Source: Jaapia argillacea MUCL 33604 (lineage: Eukaryota; Basidiomycota; Agaricomycetes; Jaapiales; Jaapiaceae). From it: DNA of 64,000 bases. Position numbers and translations under genes: made by a program. The notes beneath the pieces were generated by a model that worked only from the letters and a program-made list of their open reading frames with translations, did not search any database and was not told the origin of the DNA. Each line of letters starts with the position of its first letter. The stretch's first letter is position 1. Below are positions 46,429 to 56,555 of this stretch, piece by piece. The stretch is taken from NCBI GenBank assembly GCA_000697665.1, contig KL197710.1:604078-668077 (forward strand), given 5' to 3'.

Positions 46429-47959
46429 CTAGGAGGTCCGTTTGACAACTTTCTCAGTCAGAACTTCCAGTGCGGTTTTTGCGTCGCTGTCGGGCAGCAG
46501 TTTCAGCACGTCCCTGGCGCCGTCTGCATGTGCTTGAGCAAGCTCCCGAGTGCGTTCGACTCCCGAAGATCTTCGAACGAGGTCTCGTGCCTAATATTGT
46601 TTGAGGAATCTATAAATGGACGAATAAATTGATTCAATCTCACCAGTTCCACATCACCCTCCTTCTCAAACTTGCGTTCTACCAGAGGGCCCATCTCCGG
46701 ATGCTCTTCCCAGGCATAAAGAGCAGGACCCGTCGCCAGTCCGAGCTGCAAATCTGCTCCTCCCGGCTTGCCCATCGCAGCCTCTCCGGATTCATAGTCG
46801 AGGACGTCATCAACGAGCTAGAACTCGAAGTTAGCACTCTGCAGATTTGGAAGAGGGATATTATAAACGAAGGTACCTGGAAGGCAATGCCGAGATTGCG
46901 ACCGTACGCATAGGCAACTTCTTTCCATATCTCACCCTCCCTGCATCCCCCAAGCACAACGGCAGCCCTTGTACCCTTCGCCATCAAACTCGCCGTCTTG
47001 AGGTACGATCGTTTGAGGTAGATATTCCAATTCTCCTGGCCTACCCGAGGTGAAGGTCCACCGACCAAACCCAGTTCCTCCCCATGTACATCCTTCATCT
47101 GAAGAATTTCACCCTCTACGAGATTGGCTATCACACTAGAGATGAGCTCGACCACTTCGCTGTCTCCAAGACGGGAAAGAGCAGCACTAGCTCGGCCTAG
47201 GAGGAAGTCTCCTGCAAGGACGGAGAGCTTGTTGCCGAATGCTGCTGGTGCTGAAGGTGCTCCGCGGCGAAGTGGTGAATTATCAATCACGTCGTCATGT
47301 AGGAGGGAGGCGACATGGATCATCTCTACTATCTGGGCGAGGCGTAATTGTGCCGGGAGAAGAAGGGAGGGCGAGGAGTGCGATGAAGGTGAGAATTCTG
47401 AGAAAGATGGAGGTTGTGGGGGCTGTCGGGGTAGAGAGGGAGGCGGGATGGAGAACACTGAGGAGAAGGATGCCGTGTGGTCTGGCATGTTAGGGTTCCA
47501 ATCGTTTAACACGTCCGGACGCGACAGTGGTCGGTCCAATTCCTCAGCTCTACCACCTGCTCCTTCACAGTCCGCAGCCCATCTTTTCAAGTCCCATTTC
47601 CCACCCAGACCATTCGTGGCACATGAGAAGAGCAAGACAAGAAGGGGTCTGACTTGTTTTGAAGGGTGAAGGAAGTAATATTCCGCAATGTCAGTTAGAC
47701 CGGGATGTGATGACCCCAGGAGGTTCAGCAATGTCTTGCGCAGGTGTGCAATCTGAGGGGCAAGGAGAGAGAAGGGATCAGGGCGAGGGGAAAGCGGAGA
47801 GAGGTTGTCTTGTGGGCGAGGTTGTTTCTCTGTGCGGGGATGGACCTGCTGCTGGGCAAGTTGTGCGACATAGCGCGGTCGCGTCGGTGATGTCAGTCGC
47901 GTGACGATGATCGAGGACCTTTTGAGAACGGGCCGAGTAGACCCAAGCCATTGTCGCAT
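46429..47959 (-). CDS. COQ1: Mitochondrial trans-polyprenyl diphosphate synthase (COQ1 type)
   Basis: The start at 47959 gives an Arg/Ser-rich mitochondrial presequence, MRQWLGSTRPVLKRSSIIVT. Class-E prenyltransferase blocks follow: YYFLHPSKQVRPLLVLLFS, the first Asp-rich motif SLLHDDVIDNSPLRRG, AGDFLLGRASAALSRLGD, EGEILQMKDVHG and YLKRSYLKTASLMAKG. After an intron come the second Asp motif QLVDDVLDYESGEAAMG and KPGGADLQLGLATGPALYA. It ends with VLKLLPDSDAKTALEVLTEK. These two DDxxD-type motifs bind the Mg-diphosphates. The product is the long isoprenoid tail of ubiquinone; the tail length (probably 9-10 units in basidiomycetes) cannot be read from the sequence. A Pro/Ser-rich insert (about 47360-47500) lies before the first Asp motif. 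Confidence 0.92.
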
Positions 47960-48447
47960 AGTCTAGAGCCGAAGTCTTGAACGACGTCCTCAACAGCGAG
48001 CGGTATACGTTGCGCAACGTCGGCAACAGCGAGCACCCCTGCGGTCGCAAAAATACGGAGATAAATTTCCCGGTAACTGACAGAATGATGCTCATCACGT
48101 GAATAACTGACATAGTATTCCAAATTCCACGAGTAATTCTAAGAAGTGAGAATCATGCCATAAGCAGCAGGCTACGTCTACAACTGAAGGCAATTTACGT
48201 GACATTGCAGATTGGAAAGCAACGAGGCACCCCATGAGGTCGAGCTGGGGCCATCTTGTTCATGAAACACCCCAAGGACATGGTGAAATGACGCAGCGGG
48301 GAAGGGTCGTGTCGTCGAAGGCTGGCTTTAAATATACACTGAGTCCGATATCACGACGATAACGAAACATTCACGGCTCACTATGACTGCGGCGGTGGTA
48401 TGGGCGCTACGATTCAGCACGCCAGCCGGAAATGAAACTGTTGGGGT
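47960..48447. promoter_or_regulatory. Upstream region of COQ1-type gene
   Basis: 488 bases between the COQ1-type start and the Roadblock-protein stop, both minus strand. It should carry the promoter of the first and the 3' UTR of the second. A TATA-like TTTAAATATAC lies at about 48328. Nothing else is evident. Confidence 0.35.
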
Positions 48448-49017
48448 TCACCGAGCTGACCGTGTGCCTTGGACACCATTGGCAGGAGATACAGGAGCTG
48501 ATAGTCGGTCACGATATTGGTTGATAGGGCCGGCCAAGTGATTCGCAAGTTCCCTGGCCTGGAACAACATTGTCAATATCGGAGGAAACTGATGGAATCG
48601 CGCAACGGACCCTTGTTTCAAGCTCGGTGGATTCGACGCTTTCCAAAGCGTTGATTGCCAACAACATTAGGGGCTCTGAAAGCTCTTCATCTTCTCGAGA
48701 GCCAGCTGGTTGGTCAAGCGTCTTCTCGATGGGCACAACAATGATTCGCCCGAACTTTAGTGTGAGATGAGAAACTCCCCAAAGATGATAGACAATATGC
48801 GTACCTCTCCGTCTACCATGTGAAAGCCTCGATCTCGAGTTTCTTGCCATACCTCTGAGCTCAAGCCAGCAACAACTCGAACCCCATCCTTGCCACGACT
48901 GGGGTCCGACGCACAAGATATAAGTTGACCCGATGGTGTCAACAACACAGCAGTGTGGATCTCTGGTAGATGGAGCACTTGGGACAGCAGATTATGTATC
49001 GAAGAGAGAATGAGCAT
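48448..49017 (-). CDS. Roadblock/LC7 protein, LAMTOR2-like
   Basis: Three exons. The first encodes MLILSSIHNLLSQVLHLPEI, then HTAVLLTPSGQLISCAS, VVAGLSSEVWQETRDRGF and HMVDGE. The second starts FGRIIVVPIEKTLDQ and ends PLMLLAINALESVESTELET. The third, joined by donor GTCCGT and acceptor TTCCAG, gives ARELANHLAGPINQYRD and stops at 48448. The alpha-beta-alpha-beta pattern and the C-terminal helix match Roadblock/LC7 proteins, and LAMTOR2 (p14) is the best fit in length and order. LAMTOR2 belongs to the Ragulator complex, which tethers Rag GTPases to the lysosome or vacuole for TORC1 signalling. The insert QPAGSREDEELSE in the middle is unusual. Confidence 0.7.
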
Positions 49018-49189
49018 GACGATGTACTGCGACCAAATAAAAAGGAGGAGGACTGGCGAACGGATGTGACAGTAACTGGTACATATGTCACGGTAGCGGA
49101 AAGTCTTTTGGAAACACGCAAGGGTAAGTTACTTGTTTACGATAAAATTCAGATCAAGGCTCCATCTTCGTAAGAAGACTCAGTCATTG

Positions 49190-52006
49190 TCATGTTCGTT
49201 TGGGTGGGCCTTGCTGTTGCTGAAGGGTTCATCAGAAAAGAGCGATCCAAGATTAGGTTTTTACTTACGAATAAAGCCATCAACTGCTGATAATTAGGTT
49301 GACCAGGGGCGCCCCCAGGTCCCGGAGGAGGCATTTGTTGGGGAGGCATACCATACTGCCCGGGTGCCGGTGGCATGGGCGGTGGCTGACCCGGTGCTTG
49401 TTGTTGAGCAGACTGAATGAGAGCAAGTATATTTGGCGGTAAATTTGGCATCCCAGGCTGGGGTGTTGATGGTTGAGGCATGGGGGCATAACCACCGGCT
49501 GAAGGCGGCGGCGGCGGCGGCGGACCCGGATAGGGGTGCGATTGCTGTTGTGGAGGAGGCGCGTAGTAAGGTGGGTTGGTTGGAGGGAATGGCGGCATGC
49601 CAGGCATCGGTGGCGGGGGTGGCGGTCCTTGCTGGCCCGGGTTTGGAGTTCCACCCGCTTGAGGTTGCTTCAAAGCGGCAAGCAACTGAAGAAGAATGAG
49701 GGGCTGCTCTATATCTAAAACAGTGGGTACCTACCTGTTGAACTTTGCGAGCTTGTTCAAGGCGATCGTCTACAGGCTGCGAGAACGTAAGCGAATTTGG
49801 GCATTTACATTACAAGTCAGAAGTCTTACCGGTTGGGGAGGGGGAGGCGGTGGATTGTAAGGACTGGGGCCAAGGCCACCGCCGTAGCTGGCAGGGCCTG
49901 TAGGAGGTGGAGGTCCAGAATTATAGCCACCGCCACCTCCTCGATTATCGTAGCGATCGTTGTAACCACCTCTCCCTCCGCCTCCTCCGCCAGCTCCGCC
50001 TCCCCGAGGATAGTCTCCGCCTCCTCGAGGATAGTCATCGTCAAACCTTCGTGGGGGTGGTCGCTCACGATCTCTCTCCCAATCGCGGCGGTCCCAATCG
50101 TCATTGTATCCTCCTCTGCCTCTACCTCCACCCCTACCACGGCCGCCTCTTCCTCCACGGCCACGGCCTCCACGGGGAGGCTCGTCAAAATCACGCTCAA
50201 AGCGGTCATCTCGGCTGGGAAGAATAAGTTTGGGAGCCGAACAAAAGAGTGGCTGCGACGTACCGGGGACGGGGTGATCTGTCAATATCCCAACCCAGAA
50301 CGATGTCCATGACACCATCTTGCAGACTTTGATGACGAAGTCTGTCATACGCTTCTTCCGCTGCCTAGAAGAAAAGTTAGTAAAATCTCACCCACGCGCA
50401 AACACGGAAACTCAGACAAACCCTGGTGTCATAAAATTCAACATAACGTTGACTGCTTGAAAAGCCAGAATTGTATCAGTTCTCAAGTGGAGAGATTTAT
50501 TTACATACTCATTACGGCCGCTCTCCAGTGGTACGACGGCCTTTACGTCGCCGAATTGTTGGAATTTGCGCCTGACTTCACCATCATCGATGGGCTGACC
50601 AGATGCAGAATTACGGAGAGTCACAACTAAAGTGCCCTGCATTTCTTGCTGAATACGGAGTCAGGATTTTATTGCAGTTTAGTTCCTTCCCAAATAGACA
50701 AGATACTTACTTGGCTTTTGTCGCTGTCCTTTCCCCCTTGGTCATCCCGTGGCAGGGAGTAATGGACGTCGATCTATCAGGAACATGCATTAGGCGTGTT
50801 GAATGTTGAAAGACTCTTTCAGGACTTACAGGTCGACCACTGATTTCTGACCCTTGCAGACGCTCCCGAGCTCTTTCTGCGGCACGTAGATCGAACTGAA
50901 GCAAAAGAATTCCTTGAACTCAAGTGCCACTGTTACCGGCGAATTGGAACCCACATATGTAACGAAAACCATGCCGCGATTGGATATCAGGTCAAAGAAA
51001 GTCTTGATATCTCCGTGCTCTTCGAAGCGACGACGAACATCGGCGCTGTCCGTTTCGTACTGTAGCAGATTGATAGTTAATCAGTTCAGTTGACTTCCAC
51101 ACCGCGTCGCTCATGTCACATCGTGTACTCGCCTTAATGTTTCGAATAAATAACGTCCGGCATGGGCGCTCGCGTTGGATACGCTCTTCGATGATAGAAT
51201 CGTGAAGCTTGTCATCTCTTTCACGTCGTTGGCGTTTGGGAGGACGAGCGCCAAACGCTTCTTGACCGAAACCTGAAGCTGGACCGTCTGACGAAGTAAC
51301 TCAAGTGAGAATGATGTCTTCGCATCCAACTTAATTAAAAGATCGAGGAAGGGACGTAGCACAATGGAAGGGTAACGGCGAAATAGCCACGAACTAGCTC
51401 AGCTCATTGGGCAGGCAGGCCAAGCTCAAATTGAAAGTGACTGATGTTCTCGTCCCACCAGTAGACGGCCATTGACCAAGCTCAGAAAGTGGCACTCTCT
51501 AACAATAGCTCAGGCCAGATGAACGGCACCAAGGGGAAAGTGGCCAGCACGATTTAGGAGAAACGCATTTCGTGTCTTAGTTCACCATGCAGAAAATATA
51601 GGGCGAACAACTGTGATCACGGTTAATTTAGCTCGTTGAGCGCACCTTCATAGTTTCCGTATCCTTCATCGTATCCCTCTGTAGGGCCCGAAGGTGCGCC
51701 AAATTGACCAGGGGCTCCATAGTTGCCGTTTTGGTAGTAATCTTGACCGGGGCCAGATTCATAATTATTGAAGCTACCCATATCGCCTTGAGGGGGGCCT
51801 TGATCATAGGCTGCTGGCCCTCCACTTGAATCGTAACCGCCATAATTGCCACCGCCACCGACTCCTCCACGACCACGACCGAAACCTCTGCCACGAGGAG
51901 CACCTCCTCTGTCAAATCGGTTGTTTCTGTCTGGACCGGGACCTGAGGGTGATCCTCCACCCCTGCGGTTCGTGTCGTAGCCTCCGTACGGGTGGTGTCG
52001 ATTCAT
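49190..52006 (-). CDS. Mei2-like tandem-RRM protein with RGG and proline-rich tails
   Basis: Exon 1 (52006-51637) is Gly/Arg-rich: NRRGGGSPSGPGPDRNN, then FGRGRGGVGGGGNYGGY. After a long intron comes FGARPPKRQRRERDDK (a likely nuclear signal). RRM1 is CRTLFIRNIKYETD, VRRRFEEHGDIKTFFDLI, NRGMVFVTYFDLRAAERA and LQGSEISGRPIDVHYSLPR. RRM2 is LVVTLRNSASGQPIDDGEV, KFQQFGDVKAVVPLESG and RYVEFYDTRAAEEAYDRL. This RRM1-RRM2 pair with FFDLI and RPIDVHYS is that of Mei2-family RNA-binding proteins. The typical third Mei2 RRM is absent; instead there is an RGG region (about 50100-49930) and a Pro-rich tail (about 49850-49310). A good donor, GTAAGT, near 49265 joins to QQQGPPKRT, placing the stop at 49190; reading through would end at 49149. 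Confidence 0.8.
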
Positions 52007-52392
52007 TTCAAAGCTTATGTGCTCGCTGTTGGTGATCCTGGCTCAATGACGTGGCTGCCTGTAGGTAGTTGCACGGGCTCGAAGACTGAGGAGAACTCGC
52101 AGAACAGGTTCAGATGAGAAGTAAAAGGCCGCTCAAATTCGGTGCACGCTAGTCGAAGGGGATAGTCTGCACGGTTTTCGACGACAGCGATGGTGGTGGT
52201 TGAGAGGCAAGGCGTTGGTATCGAAATTTATTCCGAGTCTCTCCTCGTGTGAGTGACTCCGGACGACTCCCTGTTATGGAAAGACCGGCACAATCTTCCG
52301 CCGTGCACCGCCCGTATTCTGCTGGATCAGGCGGTTGTGCTGGGCGCACTGCGCAACTCCACATTACACTGCTCATCTCTGTTGCCTCTACA
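52007..52392. promoter_or_regulatory. Divergent intergenic region
   Basis: 386 bases between the start codons of the Mei2-like gene (-) and the Rab5 gene (+). It serves as promoter for both. No TATA box or repeat is obvious. Confidence 0.4.
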
Positions 52393-53384
52393 ATGTCGAA
52401 ACAATATCAGTTTAAACTTGTGCTCCTGGGTCAGTCTTCACTGGTTTTCCTGACTTTGGTCTGTCCAATGACCTAATTTACAACAGGAGAGTCTGCGGTT
52501 GGAAAGTCCAGGTGCGCCACGAGTATCTGCAATGCTTTGGATCTTCACTGACCCAGTTCTTCCAGTTTGGTTCTGAGATTCGTCAAGGATCAGTTTGACG
52601 ATTACCGGGAAAGCACCATTGGAGGTCTGTTTCACCGTCCACCTCCGTATCTCAGCGCTATCTCAACGTTCCACAGCCGCGTTTTTGACTCAAACCGTTA
52701 CCCTCGAGGATCAAACATCCGTAAAGTTCGAGATATGGTGCGAGGATAATCTTATCCTCCAATTCAACTCCTCACCGTGTATCCAGGGATACTGCAGGCC
52801 AAGAGCGATACAAGGTAGGTTCCGCATCGAAGCTCTTCTCATGTTACTGACTGCCGCTTTCTCTAGTCCCTCGTACGCACCCTTCTTTCCAGTCCCATTC
52901 ACATACTCAAAGATAATTAGGCGCCTATGTATTACCGTAACGCAAATTGTGCGGTTGTGGTCTACGACATCACACAGTCGGCCTCGCTGGAGAAGGCTCG
53001 CACGTGGATCCGTGAGCTTCAACGACAAGCAGATCCAAACATTGTCATTGCACTCTGTGGGAACAAGACTGATTTAGCTGCTCGACGTCAAGTTACGCAG
53101 GAAGAGGCGAAGAAGTATGCCGAGGAAGAAGGTTTGATGTGGGGCGAGACCAGTGCGAAGACTGGCGAGGGTGTCAATGATATTTTCACTGCTATTGGTG
53201 AGTGCATTCGTAGGACTGGTTTCCTCTTCACTGATCACGAGACTGTCCAATAGCTAAGAAGCTGCCACTTATCGCCCCACCTTCGGCTCGCGGTGCCACT
53301 CGTGGTGCGGCTGGTGCTCCTGCACGAACAGGTGTGGATCTGAACAAGCAACCAGTTGCTCAGAACGAGCCATGCAATTGTTGA
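52393..53384 (+). CDS. YPT5: Rab5-type small GTPase (Ypt5/Vps21)
   Basis: Short exons spell [20 protein letters not shown] (P-loop), [20 protein letters not shown] (switch I with its Thr), [20 protein letters not shown], then [18 protein letters not shown] (switch II). Next come [27 protein letters not shown] (NKxD) and [10 protein letters not shown]. The C-terminal tail [12 protein letters not shown] ends CNC, a CxC double-geranylgeranylation signal. [15 protein letters not shown] and AFLTQTV are Rab5 subfamily features. Rab5 directs early-endosome fusion, upstream of the ESCRT steps that IST1 acts in. Length about 210 residues, as expected. The residue after the P-loop and the Gln of DTAGQE are intact, so GTP hydrolysis should be normal. 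Confidence 0.95.
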
Positions 53385-53840
53385 TCTCTCCACACCCACC
53401 GCTGTTTCATTCTTTCATCTCTAATACCTATGCATGGAAACGGCTATCACTTTCCCCCTCCACTTATGGATACTTTCCAGTATGTAGCTTACTATTCACT
53501 CTCATCCCTTGTCTCTCGTTATGACGTTTGCCCGTGATATATTCATGTTCTGTAACTAGATCGGAGTCTAATTGTTCTTGCTACGAGTTTCCGAAGGTTG
53601 TGTAAATATGATGATGCTTCTTGATGTTAGAAATCTATTAGGATTAGACCAGGCAGAGGTATAGATTGGTACGTGTAAGATGATGAGCAAGCAAATGGTA
53701 AGAATACAAGTGGTATGTATATGCGCAACTGAAAGCAGACGGTATCAACGAGTCCAAAGAGGGGGTAACAGATAGATACAACCCGATAACAAATACAATC
53801 TTGACTTCCAACGAACATAACCGAGAAGAACCCCGGGCGA
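53385..53840. other. Convergent 3' flanks
   Basis: 456 bases between the Rab5 stop and the RasGEF stop. AT-rich, with TTGTGTAAATATGATGATGC and similar 3' UTR-like sequence near 53597. No additional gene is seen. Confidence 0.4.
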
Positions 53841-56555
53841 TCAGGACAACGCAGCTGCCTCCAACGCCCTTCTGATGTCTGCATGCGCACGCTCCAATCG
53901 CTGAACCTCCTGACTCTTCGCCCAAAATGACCCTGGGTCCCTGCCTGACGCTTCCGTCAAATGATCCTCGATATAGCTCATCATCCCCTTATCTTCGGCA
54001 AAAGGATACGGCTTCGACTGGAATTTCAGGATTGACGAAACGACGTCGTACAGCCGTTGTCGTTTGGAGAAACATATCAAGGGGGTAGGGGAGTGTGGAA
54101 AGGTGACAGTGTCGGGTCGATCGCTGACGTGTACCACGTCGATGAGGTACATCCCAACGAAGGGAACGCAGGGCCCGTCGACAGATTGAAGGATTGAGCG
54201 ATAAGCAGCGAAATGACCGGAGGGCTCGTTGAGTTTCGAGAGTGGCTCGATATGGGAGCTTCGTCCCACATGGCTCCAGGTCAGGTTCAGCCGCGAGATG
54301 ACCGTGCTGGTAAGGGCAGTCGTAATGGCGCTCAGTGAAGACAGGTTGTGTAGTCCTCGACATTTCTGAACCATACAAATCAGCAATTTGTGACGGAAGC
54401 AGTAACAGAACTCTCACCTCGGCCACTTTGATCCAAAAGTCGACGATGTGCGCCCTCTTGCCTAGAACCTCCATATCGAGGATACTCATTTTGACCCAGG
54501 TGGCCAGCTTGTCATGAAGGGAGCAAAATGCCGACAAATTTGCGACTGAAGGACCTTTCTGTGTCTTTGCCCACTGAAGACATTCGCGAGGTAATATCTT
54601 GGAGTAGAGGTGGTGTTCGTAGAGACAAAGATGTTGAGCCATGTCCGAAGGATCCATTCGTCCGAGCTCTCGGTGGATTTTAGACTTGCGCCGTTTATGA
54701 GGAGTATTCGGAATCATGGCGATGGGAGATTGAGAACGAGTCTGAGAAAGTTTCAGCTAAGGTCAGACCTGCAATCACTATGTTTGTACTCACCAGTCGA
54801 TCAAATGACTGCGCCATTAGTTTAGCTGTCAGGGCAAAAGGTGGCGGCGTGACAATCAGAGCCAGGAACTCTTGCAATTTTTCTCCAATGTGAGGCTCCT
54901 CCGTCAGCATTGCGTGATCCTCTAACCACATCGTAAACACTGTCAACACTCGCTTTTGCGTCGGACGCAGTTTCTTCAACTTCCACTCCTCAAATTCCTC
55001 CGTGCTAATTCCCTTCGGATCATCCATTTGGTATAGGTCGACAAGTTTGTCGAAGAGGTCGTCAGATGTCATAAACGTCTTGTAGGTCGTTAAAAAGGCG
55101 TGCTGGTATGAAGTCTCTTGCGTTGATTCTAGATTTTCACGTAAGGGTAATGCGCGCCACACAGAGGGATGAAGAAAGGCTTACTCTGAAAGCCGACTGT
55201 CAACCTTTCCACTAACGCCGCCGCAGTGCCAGCCTTCACATTTCCTTCGTGGTCCAACTTCAACTGGTCGGACTCGTCGTCATATGTTGGTCGTATATAC
55301 CAAGGTATTCTCGTCAAATCGAGCACTGCGTGATGATAATCTCTTGAACCAGAATCATCATCTGCAATATAATGCCTCGATCGTTCCGACTTTCGGGTTC
55401 GGAAAAGAGTATCAAGATGGAAACCACTATCTGGACTTCCAATAATCATCTCGTCGCCAGTATCATCACCTCCATGAGAGTATGACTCCGCGAGGGACGA
55501 CAGCCTGTGAGGGGAGCTCCTATCGTCAAGATGTACCGGTCTTCGTCTTAGCGCTCGACTCGCGAATGACTCCAATGTCGTATGTCGTGGTGGCGAAATC
55601 GCAACGCTGGGTGAAATATCTGCATTGGGGACAGAGTATATTCTTTTGGGACCTATCGGGGTAGGTGTGGGTTTGGAGTGGATAGCGATGCTCGGGCTTC
55701 GATTGAGGAAGGGAGGGTGCGGCATTGGTCCTGTGGGAGAAGGGGGTGGGCGCATTTTCAAACTATTTGATCCATCAGCTGAAGGTGACGGTTGGGAGTC
55801 TGAAAAATCCGCCAGATAACCATCATGAGGCGAGTTGCTACGCCGGATGGATGGGCGAGCGTATGCTGGTGAAGTGGCGGTGGTATCCAATGTAAGACCT
55901 TTGCGCGGGGTAAAATCGTTTGAGGGGTGTCGATGATGACCGGAGTGAGACGACTGGGTATGAAACCTCGCAAGTAAGTCCTGGGAGGATACAATGGACA
56001 AGGGTAACGGAGTCGTTATATGCGTACCTGGTCGTCTCTTCTTCCCGGTAACCACTCTTCTTCATCGCCATCCGGGCTGGGAGCACAAAGAGGCGTGGTA
56101 TTCGGCGTGCGAGGAGAGTGATACAATCTCGCATCTGCGTCATACTCGAACAGCCTCAAATCCTCTCTCACAGTCCGCAATTTTTCCGCCATCTCCTCTG
56201 ATAAGGGCAACACAAATGCACTCGGTATCCACCCAATCTTGCTCGCATTTCTCCTGGCAGCAGCCCACCACCCGGTATTCTCCTCCTTCACAATATCCAA
56301 AATCTCATTTTTTCGAAAACTGAGGTGGTCGGCGTCATCCGAAGAAAAATCGTACAAGCAGAGAACGGAAAGAATCTTCCATTCTGCGTAACCGCTGCTG
56401 GGGGTGGCGATTGAGGTCGCTATACTGGCTCGCGAGGATGAGGGGGAAGGGGAATCGAATGAAGGGGAAGAACTATCTTCCCTAGGAGGGTTGGGGTCGA
56501 TAGATAGGTGTAGTGTGCGCAACAAAGCCTGAGTACGCCGTCCGTGCATGTGCAT
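53841..56555 (-). CDS. SH3-domain Ras guanine-nucleotide exchange factor (Cdc25-type)
   Basis: An N-terminal leader is followed by an SH3 domain: VLCLYDFSSDDADHLSFRKN, EILDIVKEENTGWWAAAR, GWIPSAFVLPL. Then comes a long disordered Ser/Pro region (about 56050-55480). A REM (RasGEF_N) domain follows: TYKTFMTSDDLFDKLVDLYQ, RVLTVFTMWLEDHAMLTEEP. The catalytic domain has MDPSDMAQHLCLYEHHLYSK, ECLQWAKTQKGPSVANLSAF, HIVDFWIKVAEKCRGLHN, NLSSLSAITTALTSTVISRL and GMYLIDVVHVSDRPD. The C terminus is VQRLERAHADIRRALEAAAL. Domain order SH3-REM-Cdc25 matches fungal Cdc25/Ste6 activators that load Ras with GTP for cAMP-PKA or MAPK signalling, so it likely acts at the plasma membrane. The start at 56555 gives MHMHGRRTQALL; an earlier start cannot be excluded. 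Confidence 0.9.

Noticed and set aside
49149-49265. Read-through end of the Mei2-like gene at 49149
   Set aside because: A strong GTAAGT donor and a TTCAG acceptor give a shorter, in-character Gln/Pro/Lys ending at 49190. The read-through version encodes intron sequence.
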